Shown piece by piece: positions 44,214-52,934 of a stretch of 64,000 bases of DNA. The stretch's first letter is position 1, and each line of letters opens with the position of its first letter. Under the pieces are notes generated by a model, which saw only the letters and a program-made list of their open reading frames with translations, ran no database searches and had not been told where the DNA came from. This DNA is from Nitrospiraceae bacterium (GTDB lineage: Bacteria; Nitrospirota; Nitrospiria; Nitrospirales; UBA8639). The position numbers were made by a program, and so were the translations under genes. The DNA is taken from contig JACKFF010000018.1 in assembly GCA_020632595.1 (NCBI GenBank), positions 6,256 through 70,255 on the forward strand, in the 5' to 3' direction.

Positions 44214-46239
44214 CGGTGGCTCCTACCTTGATGAGAATATTCGAATAGGTATCAATCGCGGCGTGATCCGTAGGTCCAAGATAGATGGTGGTATCATCCA
44301 GAACCAGAATGGCCGGTCCAGAGATTTCATGTCCCGGACACAAGCGGGCTCCCCAATAATGCGGGACCGGTTGCATCCCTTGAGGCAGGACCACCGGACG
44401 ATCCTCCCATAGAGCTGCAGTCGGATCCGCTGACCCTCGCGGCCTGGTGGGAATGGTGGGCGGCGTCACATGGCCGACTGCCCGGACGCGTACATTCACG
44501 ATTTCGATTGGAGTCTCTGTCTGACTATAGCCATAGCGCGCATGATGAATCCGATGGAATTCCTCACGGAACAGTGATGTCAGCGACACCGCTAAGGCGA
44601 AGGATTGACCGACATAACGGACATCGACCGTTCGAGAGAGAACCCAATGGTCAGGATCCACACCTTCCCGATGTAAGTCCTTTTGCCCTTGATCAACCAA
44701 CGGTTGCGTGCTCTGTTCAAGAATCTCAATCGGCGTGTCTCCCGGTAGCATCACTGTCTGGACATAATCCAATTGCACCTCCGCAGCCAACATGCCCAGA
44801 GCAGAAAGCGTGGCGGCCATGGGCGACACCAACACGTGCGGAATACCCAGTGCTCTGGCCAGATCGCAGGCATGTAATCCGCCGGCCCCACCGAATGCCA
44901 CCAGGACGGCTTCCCTGGGATCTTCTCCGCGCTCCACCGAAATGACACGCAGTGCGCGCTCCATATGGACATTGGCAATTTGGATCATACCCAAGGCCAG
45001 GGTCTGCCGGACATCCAAGCCGGGACGAGGGGCCAAAACCATCTGCCGGCTCAGTTCATCAAACGCCTGGTGCGCCGACTCGACATTTAATTTCATCCGG
45101 CCACCTAAAAACCCGTCGGTCGGCAATCGACCTAAAACAACATGAGCATCTGTGACCGTCGGGATGGTCCCGCCCCGCCCATAACACACCGGACCCGGTT
45201 GAGCTCCGGCACTTTGAGGTCCCACCCGGAGATTGCCGCCCGCATCGACGGTGGCCAAAGAGCCACCTCCGGCACCGACCGTATGAATATCGATGACAGG
45301 CACACGGATGGGATTTCCCCCGATTTGGGCTTCGGTCGTGACATGAATCGTCTCATGTACCAACGCCACATCTGTGGACGTCCCGCCCATATCATACGTC
45401 AGAATCCGGGTGAAGCCCGCCAACCCTGCCAGATATCGCGCGCCCACCACACCCCCTGCCGGGCCAGACAGAATGGAACGGACGCCATGCCCTCGCGCCT
45501 GTGCGACCGAAATACGCCCCCCGTTCGATTGCACAATATGAAACTCGGTCGGTTTCATCTCCCGTTCTAACCGGCCCAAATAGGTATCAAGGACCGGAGA
45601 CACATAGGCGTTCACCACCGTCGTACTGGTTCGCTCATATTCCCGGAATTCCGGCAGGATTTCGGAGGAACCTGTCACAAAGAATCCTTCGTCACGCAAT
45701 CGCTTTGTCACCCATTGCTCATGAGCAGGATTCACAAAAGAAAACAGAAACGACACGGCCACCGACTGAATCGCTTCATGCCGTAACATTTCAAGAATTG
45801 AGAGGAGGCCTTGCTCCTGAAGAGGCGTCAGGATGGTCCCTTCACAATCCACCCGCTCCGATATTTCGAATGACCATGCACGCGGAATTAAGGGCGGAGA
45901 AATGACAGGGAACAGGTCGTACAACTCAGGACGATTTTGCCGTCCAATCAGCAGCACATCACGAAAACCTTTTGTCGTAATGAGAGCCGTCCGCGCCCCC
46001 TTGCGCTCCAGAATGGCATTGGTAGCGACAGTGGAACCATGCACAATATGACGACCGGGATGATGAGGAAGTTGGGCTAACCCTTGCAGAACCGCTTCCG
46101 CAGGGTCGGCCGGGGTTGATAGAATTTTAAATCGCTGAAGAGATTGATCCGAGGAGGAATAGATGACAAAGTCGGTGAAAGTCCCTCCGATATCTATCCC
46201 CACCCACACATTTTGACTGGATTGGCCGGGAATCGACAT
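44206..46239 (-). CDS. Hydantoinase A/oxoprolinase-type subunit (HyuA)
   Basis: 677 residues. N-terminal ATPase motifs of the ASKHA-like fold: VGIDIGGTFTDFVIY and HGSTVATNAILERKGA, then TYDMGGTSTDVALV, GAGGGSLATVDAGGNLRVGPQSAGA, and VAFGGAGGLHACDLARALG. It phosphorylates or activates the cyclic amide opened with the B subunit. The two genes are separated from neighbours by repeats and no dedicated transporter is adjacent, so the role may be housekeeping salvage such as 5-oxoproline recycling. Confidence 0.93.
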   Translation of the reverse strand: MSIPGQSSQNVWVGIDIGGTFTDFVIYSSSDQSLQRFKILSTPADPAEAVLQGLAQLPHHPGRHIVHGSTVATNAILERKGARTALITTKGFRDVLLIGRQNRPELYDLFPVISPPLIPRAWSFEISERVDCEGTILTPLQEQGLLSILEMLRHEAIQSVAVSFLFSFVNPAHEQWVTKRLRDEGFFVTGSSEILPEFREYERTSTTVVNAYVSPVLDTYLGRLEREMKPTEFHIVQSNGGRISVAQARGHGVRSILSGPAGGVVGARYLAGLAGFTRILTYDMGGTSTDVALVHETIHVTTEAQIGGNPIRVPVIDIHTVGAGGGSLATVDAGGNLRVGPQSAGAQPGPVCYGRGGTIPTVTDAHVVLGRLPTDGFLGGRMKLNVESAHQAFDELSRQMVLAPRPGLDVRQTLALGMIQIANVHMERALRVISVERGEDPREAVLVAFGGAGGLHACDLARALGIPHVLVSPMAATLSALGMLAAEVQLDYVQTVMLPGDTPIEILEQSTQPLVDQGQKDLHREGVDPDHWVLSRTVDVRYVGQSFALAVSLTSLFREEFHRIHHARYGYSQTETPIEIVNVRVRAVGHVTPPTIPTRPRGSADPTAALWEDRPVVLPQGMQPVPHYWGARLCPGHEISGPAILVLDDTTIYLGPTDHAAIDTYSNILIKVGATDG

Positions 46240-46631
46240 AGAACACTCTCTTCTTCAGGGGAGTGTTGAAAAATGCCGCCAGCGGTGTTCTCGCCCCATT
46301 GCCGTGCTCACGCCCTCCTCCGTATGCTCCGTTCGTCCAGGCGGCTACGGCCTTCCCTTCGACATAACTCAGGGCAGGACTGGACGAGCCTCCCTTCGGC
46401 CCAGCTCAGGACAAGTTTTGAACACTCCACTATTTTTCTGGTGAGCCCTGGTTATTCATATACTGATTAAACAACAAGGTGTTTGAAATATTCTACAGAC
46501 CATTCAAAAAATGGAAAGAGAGCATACCGGATTATGGGGAAGGTTTGAAGCGCAAAATCACATGGCGTTATAGGGAAGGAAGGGAAAAGGGGCTGGTTCA
46601 GCTATCCATGCATTCCAACGAACGCGCTTTC
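46240..46631. other. Intergenic region with a dispersed repeat
   Basis: 392 bases between the FG-GAP gene 3' end and hydantoinase A. It contains the repeat at 46259-46428. No gene. Confidence 0.5.
46259..46428. repeat. Dispersed repeat element with terminal inverted repeats, copy 2
   Basis: The ends read GGGAGTGTTGAAAAATGCCG and, on the opposite strand from the right, GGAGTGTTCAAAACTTGTCC: inverted repeats with shared GGAGTGTT-AAAA. Interior words GCCGCCAGCGG and CCGTGCTCACG are common with the copy at 9312, so both belong to one family of about 120-170 bases. The terminal sequence differs between copies, but within each copy the ends stay complementary. Confidence 0.7.
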
Positions 46632-48143
46632 TTAACTTTTCACCAGGCCTTTTAACACCACGCGTCGTGGACTACCGCTTGCATTATCGTGAATCGTGAG
46701 CATGGCATGGTGGGTTCCCGGTTGGTGTGGAGCAAATCCGACCTGAAGGGTGCACGAATCGCCCGTATGCAAGGTCACATCCGCGCAGGTGTTTTCCGCA
46801 ATAGAAAAGGCATCCGCTTCATTGCCGGTAATCTTCACCTCCATAATTTTGAGCAATCCCAACCCGATATTAGAGACGCGCATTTTATGACCCGCGGATG
46901 AAGGATTCACCTCCTGACCCGACGCCATCTCAAAGACCATGACATCCGTGCTCAGGCTTGGGAGGGGTATAGCCCCATCCCCGCTAAGCAGGACCGACAC
47001 GCCATCGACATTCGTGCTGGCCGTGGCCAGATCGGGAAATTGGTCTTGATCAAAATCCTCCACCACCACCGCTGAAGGCGTGGCTCCAACACCAAAATGC
47101 CCTGCTGAGGTAAACAGTCCGGCTCCATTCCCCAATAAAATCGACAAACTATTGGAATCACGATTGACTACAACCATGTCCATCTCCTGATCTCCGTCGA
47201 AATCACGAAACACCACTCCCACCGGCGCAAAACCCACCTTAATGGGATCCAATTCGTTAAATGCCCCCCCCTCGCGCTGAAGCAGAATCCGAACAGTATC
47301 CGAAAAGAGACTGGTCACCGCGAGGTCCACCAATCCATTATGGTTGATGTCGGCTCCCTGAATCGCGCTTAAGGTGAAGCCCGGCTTCAGTTCCTTTTCA
47401 AGGACAAACTTCCCATTACCGGTATTCTTCAGAATGGAAACAAGCCCGTTCGGAGACCGCCAACTCGGCTGACTCCATGTCACCGCAAGGTCGGGCTTTC
47501 CATCACCGGTCAGATCCTCGACCAGCACCCCGGTCGGAAACATACCGTCCCGTCCGTCCTGTTCGTAATCCACGGGAGCCAGCAGGCCTCCCCGGCCATC
47601 ATTTAAGAGCACCGCGAGATCAAACGGCGGGTAATACCCGAAGCGTCCACTATTCACCACCACCACATCACTCCATCCATCCCCGTTGACATCACGAACC
47701 GCTAGAAAGGTCGTCCCTTTGCCTGCCCCCTGGCTGGCTACCTTCTGAAACAGGCCGGTACCCTGACCTTTCAGCACAACCACCTGATCCGCTCCGCTCA
47801 ATGCCAGAACCAGATCAAGGAGGCCGTCACCATCCATATCGGCGGCAACGACCGCCAACGGAATTTTCCCGACTCCAAAGGATACAGCCGATCGAAAGGT
47901 TCCATTGCCGTTGCCTAATAGCACTGAGACGTCGTCGGATGTACCGTTTACCGTCGCCACATCCCACAAGCCGTCCCCATTAAAATCTCCCGCCGTGATG
48001 GCTTGCGGAGCGCGCCCGACCGGATTACTCGGCGTAGGGGTATAGGTGAGATTCTGCGCATATACGGAGAGAGGCCATCCGGTCATACACGCCCAGGCGA
48101 TGCCGAAAATCACAGATCGTTTGGCGAATGACCGGAACATCAT
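46632..48143 (-). CDS. Secreted FG-GAP/VCBS repeat protein with Hydin-like domain
   Basis: 503 residues. A signal peptide (FGIAWACMTGWPLSVYAQ) is followed by about seven FG-GAP-type beta-propeller repeats, each with a Ca-binding-like DxDxDG element (GDFNGDGLWDVATVN, ADMDGDGLLDLVLAL, VRDVNGDGWSDVVVV, LTGDGKPDLAVTW and others). The C-terminal domain (about 400-500) contains SNIGLGLLKIMEVKITGNEADAF and DSCTLQVGFAPHQPG, the ASPM/SPD-2/Hydin-type beta sandwich. A surface or periplasmic adhesion or scaffold role is likely. No classical ribosome-binding site; it follows the small gene upstream by four bases, so translation may be coupled. Confidence 0.9.
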   Translation of the reverse strand: MMFRSFAKRSVIFGIAWACMTGWPLSVYAQNLTYTPTPSNPVGRAPQAITAGDFNGDGLWDVATVNGTSDDVSVLLGNGNGTFRSAVSFGVGKIPLAVVAADMDGDGLLDLVLALSGADQVVVLKGQGTGLFQKVASQGAGKGTTFLAVRDVNGDGWSDVVVVNSGRFGYYPPFDLAVLLNDGRGGLLAPVDYEQDGRDGMFPTGVLVEDLTGDGKPDLAVTWSQPSWRSPNGLVSILKNTGNGKFVLEKELKPGFTLSAIQGADINHNGLVDLAVTSLFSDTVRILLQREGGAFNELDPIKVGFAPVGVVFRDFDGDQEMDMVVVNRDSNSLSILLGNGAGLFTSAGHFGVGATPSAVVVEDFDQDQFPDLATASTNVDGVSVLLSGDGAIPLPSLSTDVMVFEMASGQEVNPSSAGHKMRVSNIGLGLLKIMEVKITGNEADAFSIAENTCADVTLHTGDSCTLQVGFAPHQPGTHHAMLTIHDNASGSPRRVVLKGLVKS

Positions 48144-48147
48144 GGGG

Positions 48148-48408
48148 TTAATTCAATGAAGAATCGGTATAGGTTTTTTCTAAAACAATTTCAATTTCGT
48201 CCGTAGCTGCCTTCCCTCGGTTGCGAAAACGGGCCGCCCAGTCAGGGTACTCTGCCAACGTGCAAAATATACTTTTCACAATAGCAGGCTTCACGGTTTC
48301 TTCCCAATGTGCGAGCCATGCCCTCTCATCCTCCTCACCCTCATAGTCATCCGGGAAGTTGGCTTCTAGGGAAAACCGTAGATTAAATGATTCCTCCTCG
48401 TGATACAT
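48148..48408 (-). CDS. Small hypothetical acidic protein
   Basis: 86 residues from the ATG at 48406-48408 with AAGGAG upstream; the longer frame to 48462 lacks a better site. No family recognised: MYHEEESFNLRFSLEANFPDD, then WLAHWEETVKPAIVKSIFCTLAEYPDWAARFRNRG. The product is soluble. It lies four bases upstream of the FG-GAP gene and is divergent to the zinc-ribbon gene. Confidence 0.7.
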   Translation of the reverse strand: MYHEEESFNLRFSLEANFPDDYEGEEDERAWLAHWEETVKPAIVKSIFCTLAEYPDWAARFRNRGKAATDEIEIVLEKTYTDSSLN

Positions 48409-48528
48409 CTTTTTCTCCTTCTCCATCATGACCGAAGGCCACTCCCTTTTGCGAACCTCCATTGTCCTTATCTCACAGGATCGCCTATATTAGATGTACC
48501 ATTTCACTCAAAAGGAGGTCCAGAACCC

Positions 48529-48753
48529 ATGCCGATTTTTGCCTATAGGTGTCAGGAATGTTCGCATCAATTTGAGATGCTTGTCCATGGCTCAACCATC
48601 CCGGAATGTCCGGAATGTAAAACCTCAAGACTAGAAAAACAGTTGACCGGATTTGCCGTTGGCGGGACAGGCAGTGGAATGAACATTGTTGATCCAGGCA
48701 GTTGTGGATCCTGCGGAGATCCCCGCGGACCAGGAGCTTGCTCGATGAATTAG
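48529..48753 (+). CDS. FmdB-type zinc-ribbon protein
   Basis: 74 residues, with AAAGGAGG upstream of the ATG. The start MPIFAYRCQECSHQFEMLVHG with a second Cys pair in IPECPECKTSRLEKQL matches the FmdB/putative regulatory zinc-ribbon family, which binds one zinc through two CxxC knuckles. The tail is Gly- and Ser-rich. FmdB proteins are small and their role (transcription or translation related) is poorly established. Confidence 0.9.
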   Translation: MPIFAYRCQECSHQFEMLVHGSTIPECPECKTSRLEKQLTGFAVGGTGSGMNIVDPGSCGSCGDPRGPGACSMN

Positions 48754-48791
48754 GAGGTCCGGAAGCCTACCTTAGGTAGCAGACGACAGCT

Positions 48792-49259
48792 TCATTTCCC
48801 CGAATCAGGCTCTCTGCCATGGATATGTTCATTACCATTCAGGCCGTCTTCCTCAGGATCAATCCAAATCTTTGCGGGAAAACCTAACGAATCTTCCCCC
48901 ACACCATAGAAAATGGCCTGGGCCGAAAGGATGTAGGTTATCCATCCAATCGTGCCATCCCCTTCAACGATTCGATAGTGCCTATCCGAGGCTTCAGGAA
49001 GGGATTCCTGTAATCCAGGAATCACCATCAACACACGATGCACACTGACATGCGGAGAGCGCTCCTGCTCCGTTTCCGGATAACGAATGGCCATCATTCC
49101 GTTGGGAAGGAGGGTATTTTGGGTGAAAGTCGTAACCTGAAAGGCTGAAGGATTGAGTAAAGATTCACACGACCACGTTGCAGAGGGGGAAGAAATCAGA
49201 AAGATGGGTGAGAACCCAAAGACCGTAAAGATCAGTGGACCAGCTCTGAAGCCTCCCAT
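48792..49259 (-). CDS. Hypothetical protein with possible signal peptide
   Basis: 155 residues, with strong AGGAGGT upstream. The N-terminus (AGPLIFTVFGFSPIFLISSPSA) is hydrophobic and may be a signal peptide. The rest (TTFTQNTLLPNGMMAIRYPETEQER, HRVLMVIPGLQESLPEASDRHYRIVEGDGTIGWITYILSA) has no recognised family. It ends in an acidic tail. It is convergent with the zinc-ribbon gene. Confidence 0.65.
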   Translation of the reverse strand: MGGFRAGPLIFTVFGFSPIFLISSPSATWSCESLLNPSAFQVTTFTQNTLLPNGMMAIRYPETEQERSPHVSVHRVLMVIPGLQESLPEASDRHYRIVEGDGTIGWITYILSAQAIFYGVGEDSLGFPAKIWIDPEEDGLNGNEHIHGREPDSGK

Positions 49260-49692
49260 CGGGCACCTCCTGCTCGGGAATCTTCACGAAAACTTTTTAC
49301 CCTCATCTTCTTATCGGTCACATCTAAACAGTCATTAAGAAAAAGAACAAAGACAGGAAGTTCATTCCCGGGAAGTCTTTGAAAAGGCGAATGGATTGAA
49401 CAATCGGAGGGGATGGGTCGCTGGATTTGTTTGGGCAATGGCGGCACAGATTTATGGGGTCTTTATCTCAGAATGGGATGGCCATATGATCTCATTGTAA
49501 GCACTTTTGCAGCCGATTCATCCGAAGCCCGACAGGCTCCCAGCAGACAATCCACAGGCCTCAAGACAAATGACGACTGCTGGATTGGAGAGGGAGGACA
49601 GGCGAACGAGCGAAAGAGGGGACGCCGGATAGAAGTCTCTTCGCAGGGGGAAAAGAACCGGTTCAGCATACCCGGTGGAGGGGTGCCCCGGG
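49260..49692. other. Intergenic region, no supported gene
   Basis: 433 bases; a 103-codon plus-strand frame beginning at 49413 has no good start site and irregular composition, so it was not called. The left part is the leader of the gene ending at 48792. Confidence 0.5.
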
Positions 49693-49908
49693 CTATTCCG
49701 AACTGCCCAGCATATCGTCAATGAGGGGACGATTCAAATCTTCGCAGCCTGGACAAATCACGTCAAAAAATGTTTCATGATCGGCCACATAGTTTTTTTC
49801 ATCCACCAATTTTTCTTCATGAATACTGTCGTAACATGCCGGGCAGAGCATCATGAGGCCGCGCATAACGGATACCGTTTTTCTTCCCTGGCTACGTGGT
49901 AAATGCAT
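49693..49908 (-). CDS. Small double-CxxC protein
   Basis: 71 residues from the ATG at 49906-49908 with GGAGG five bases upstream; longer frames upstream are unsupported. Two Cys pairs, MMLCPACYDSI and VICPGCEDLN, suggest a zinc ribbon. Basic N-terminus (LPRSQGRKTVSVMRG). Function unknown. A second single-CxxC small gene lies 41 bases upstream on the same strand, so the two may be co-transcribed. Confidence 0.72.
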   Translation of the reverse strand: MHLPRSQGRKTVSVMRGLMMLCPACYDSIHEEKLVDEKNYVADHETFFDVICPGCEDLNRPLIDDMLGSSE

Positions 49909-49949
49909 ACCGTCCTCCCTGCCTAGGGTGGGTGCGGTCTCAACCGACA

Positions 49950-50144
49950 TTATGACCACCCTCGTTGTTGGGCTAACAAAAAGTCTTCCTGTTCCAGATC
50001 GATACCACACGCGGGGCATTCATAGGGCTGATCCTCAGGTGGAATGCCGACGGGCGTGTCCTGGATCTTGCCTTGGCAAACATGGTAAAAATTTCCTCGG
50101 GCATTTTCATCATCCAAGATATCGGACTCATACTTTAAAATCAT
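49950..50144 (-). CDS. Small protein with one CxxC pair
   Basis: 64 residues from the ATG at 50142-50144 with AAGGAG upstream. A Cys-His region (NFYHVCQGKIQDTP) and ECPACGIDLEQEDF suggest a zinc-binding knuckle. It resembles the neighbouring 71-residue protein in style. It is divergent to the sugar dehydrogenase gene, whose start lies 24 bases away. Confidence 0.7.
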   Translation of the reverse strand: MILKYESDILDDENARGNFYHVCQGKIQDTPVGIPPEDQPYECPACGIDLEQEDFLLAQQRGWS

Positions 50145-50168
50145 CTTACACTCCTTCACGTTACCGTT

Positions 50169-51428
50169 ATGGCTTCTCAAGTTATAACAAGGCACCGATT
50201 TCCCGGGCAATCCCTATTCCGCTCAATCCGTTCCCGAATTCAGCCATCCCATCTTCCTGCAGCCCTTCATAGGCACCTGTGCCCCGCGAAGACGGGAATC
50301 GTCTTAGGAATAATGGTAGGGGTTTGGGCAACCTCGGGCTGGAGTCTTTCTGGAAAACCTGCCCCTGTCAAAGGCCCCATTGGATTGCAATCCCTGGTGG
50401 AACACACCTTTTCCAAGCCAGTCTTCCTCACCGCCAGTCCGGATCAGACCAATCGCTTGTTCGTGGTGGAACAGAATGGCCGCATTTTCATCGTGACTCC
50501 AGGCCAACGGGATCCGTCTCTTTTTATGGATATCGCTGAAAAACTATCCACAGGAGGGGAACGAGGACTCCTGGGCCTGGCATTCCACCCTCAGTACTCG
50601 AAAAATGGCCGGTTCTTTGTCAACTACACCAGGGCACAGGACGGGGCCACGGTGATTGCCGAATACCAGGTATCACCCGACTCCGCCCGAGCGGGCCCAC
50701 AAGAAACCATTCGGCTGGTCATTCCACAACCCTACAGCAACCATAACGGAGGCATGATTGCTTTTGGCCCCGATGCATTCTTGTATATTGGAACGGGAGA
50801 TGGCGGAGCTGGCGGTGATCCGGAGAATCGAGCGCAAGATCGAAAGTCCTTGCTGGGTAAATTCCTCCGGATTGATGTGGATGGACCGCCTCCCTTCCGC
50901 ATCCCTGCCGACAACCCCTTTGTCGGACAACCGGGCCAACCTGAAATCTTTGCGCTTGGCCTTCGAAATCCCTGGCGCTTTTCCTTTGACCGCCAGACCG
51001 GGGACTTATGGGCGGGGGATGTCGGACAGAACCTCTGGGAAGAAATCGATGTAATTGCAAAAGGGAAAAACTATGGATGGCGACTCTTAGAAGGGAACCA
51101 CTGTTTCAATCCCGCCAAGAACTGCGAATCGGCCCAGCAGGTGGTTCCACCGGTCACAGAATACCGGCACGAACAGGGACGATGCTCGGTGACCGGGGGC
51201 TACGTCTATCGTGGGAAGCGCGTGCGTTCGTTAGAAGGGGTCTATGTGTTCGGAGATTTTTGTACCGGAGAAATCTGGGGTTATCGCAACGGGCAGACCA
51301 CACAACTGCTGGATACGGACCTACAAATCTCGTCTTTCGGGGAAGACCGTGAGGGAGAACTCTATGTGATCGGTCATCAAGGCAAGATTTTTCAGATCGC
51401 ACCGAACACGTCGGTTATCTTGCCCTAG
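50169..51428 (+). CDS. PQQ-dependent sugar dehydrogenase (soluble glucose/sorbosone dehydrogenase type)
   Basis: 419 residues with a hydrophobic leader (TGIVLGIMVGVWATSGWSLS) that should export it. The family pattern of the six-bladed propeller is clear: FLTASPDQTNRLFVVEQNG, GERGLLGLAFHPQYSKNGRFFVNYT, YSNHNGGMIAFGPDAFLYIGTGDGG, DPENRAQDRKSLLGKFLRIDVDG, FALGLRNPWRFSFDRQTGDLWAGDVGQN and VTGGYVYRGKRV. It would oxidise aldose sugars in the periplasm with PQQ and calcium. No PQQ synthesis genes are nearby. Confidence 0.93.
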   Translation: MASQVITRHRFPGQSLFRSIRSRIQPSHLPAALHRHLCPAKTGIVLGIMVGVWATSGWSLSGKPAPVKGPIGLQSLVEHTFSKPVFLTASPDQTNRLFVVEQNGRIFIVTPGQRDPSLFMDIAEKLSTGGERGLLGLAFHPQYSKNGRFFVNYTRAQDGATVIAEYQVSPDSARAGPQETIRLVIPQPYSNHNGGMIAFGPDAFLYIGTGDGGAGGDPENRAQDRKSLLGKFLRIDVDGPPPFRIPADNPFVGQPGQPEIFALGLRNPWRFSFDRQTGDLWAGDVGQNLWEEIDVIAKGKNYGWRLLEGNHCFNPAKNCESAQQVVPPVTEYRHEQGRCSVTGGYVYRGKRVRSLEGVYVFGDFCTGEIWGYRNGQTTQLLDTDLQISSFGEDREGELYVIGHQGKIFQIAPNTSVILP

Positions 51429-51435
51429 CCAGCCA

Positions 51436-52464
51436 TTAAAATTTTTGAATCTTTTGGAATAAATCGACTTCATCAAGAGCTTTTCCCACGCCATACACCA
51501 CGGAGGTCAAGGGATCTTCCACTGTAATGATGGGCAGATTGGTTTCTTCCTGAAATCGCGTGGCAATGCCCGGCAACAACGAACCCCCGCCTGTAATCAC
51601 CACTCCCTTATCGATAATATCTCCGGCCAATTCCGGCGGCGTATTCTCCAACGCATTCCGTAAGGCATTCACGATGGCATGGATGGGATCTTCCAAGGCT
51701 TCTCGAATCTCGGAATCATTCACTACGACCGTCCTGGGAATACCCGAAATCATATCCCGCCCTTTGACCATCATCGTTTTGGCCTGTTCCAACGGATAGG
51801 CAGATCCGACTTCGATCTTCACCTTTTCCGCCATGTGATCACCAATCAGGAGGTTATACCGTCGCTTAATATAACTCATAATGGCGTCATCCATGGAATC
51901 ACCCGCCACTTTAACCGACTCGCTACAGACAATGCCCCCAAGGGAAATGACAGCAATATCGGTGGTACCTCCTCCAATGTCGACCACCATGTTCCCCGAA
52001 GGTTCCGTGATCGGTAATCCCGCTCCAATTGCTGCCGCAACCGGCTCCTCAATGAGATAGACTTCCCGGGCGCCGGCTTGGCTGGCCGATTCACGGACAG
52101 CCCGTTGCTCAACTTCGGTGATACGGGATGGGACACCAATAATACAGCGAGGCCTGACGAACGCCCGTCGGTTATGCGCTTTGGTAATAAAATAATGCAA
52201 CATGCGCTCGGTCATGGCGAAATCGGCAATAACCCCTTCTTTGATCGGGCGGATCGCCACAATATTACCCGGTGTCCTTCCCACCATGCGTTTGGCTTCG
52301 ACACCCACGGCCAATACCGTGTTCGATTGTTTTTCGATAGCCACCACCGAGGGTTCACTCAGGACGATACCTTTACCGCGAACATAGACCAGTGTTGTCG
52401 CCGTTCCTAAATCGATGGCTAAATCACTCGAAAACCACCCTAAGATATCACTCAACCCTGGCAT
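51436..52464 (-). CDS. mreB: Rod-shape actin-like protein MreB
   Basis: 342 residues with all MreB features: FSSDLAIDLGTATTLVYVRGKGIVL, then KPIKEG-type segment IRPIKEGVIADF, CIIGVPSRITEVEQRAV, EEPVAAAIGAGLPI, VVDIGGGTTDIAVISLGG and ITGGGSLLPGIA near the C-terminus. It polymerises at the inner membrane and guides elongasome peptidoglycan synthesis. No mreC follows on the same strand: the gene upstream side faces a divergent M23 peptidase, and the downstream gene is convergent. Confidence 0.96.
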   Translation of the reverse strand: MPGLSDILGWFSSDLAIDLGTATTLVYVRGKGIVLSEPSVVAIEKQSNTVLAVGVEAKRMVGRTPGNIVAIRPIKEGVIADFAMTERMLHYFITKAHNRRAFVRPRCIIGVPSRITEVEQRAVRESASQAGAREVYLIEEPVAAAIGAGLPITEPSGNMVVDIGGGTTDIAVISLGGIVCSESVKVAGDSMDDAIMSYIKRRYNLLIGDHMAEKVKIEVGSAYPLEQAKTMMVKGRDMISGIPRTVVVNDSEIREALEDPIHAIVNALRNALENTPPELAGDIIDKGVVITGGGSLLPGIATRFQEETNLPIITVEDPLTSVVYGVGKALDEVDLFQKIQKF

Positions 52465-52934
52465 GAGCCCCCCATGTGGAAAGACGGTTGATTCAGAAAA
52501 TGCCGATCAGGCTGTCGCCTGTTCGGCACTACCGACATATATCGGAACACCTTTTGTCAAAATAAAGGAATATTGAGAAATTGTTCGGGAATGTGTTTGT
52601 CACCAAGAAGCCAGCGGCTTCTTCCATGAAACCAAGCTCCTGATCAACCATTCAGGGAGCAGAAATCCCACATCATCCATCTGGACGAAAGACCTGGCCC
52701 GAGAGGAGGGATATGAGACATGAGGCCTGGCTGTGGCCCGGCACAGGCTAGGCGATCATCCTGTCTATGTCAAGAGTACAGAGAACCCATTTCTACGGTT
52801 GTGAATCAGGCGCGAGCGCTTCACGGCCACTTCAGGCAGATCACACACTTGCTCTGAAGGCTGGGTATGGTATAAGAAGAGGAACATTTTTTGTCGGGCT
52901 CGCATCATCCTCTGGAGGAAGAGTTACCTCGATC
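52465..52934. other. Intergenic region between mreB and the M23 gene
   Basis: 470 bases. The M23 frame is open back to 52767 but those codons are not protein-like (basic, irregular), so the start was placed at 52935. Both promoters should lie here. Confidence 0.45.

Noticed and set aside
49413..49724. 103-codon plus-strand frame near the small zinc-ribbon genes
   Set aside because: No supported start, overlaps the end of a better supported minus-strand gene.
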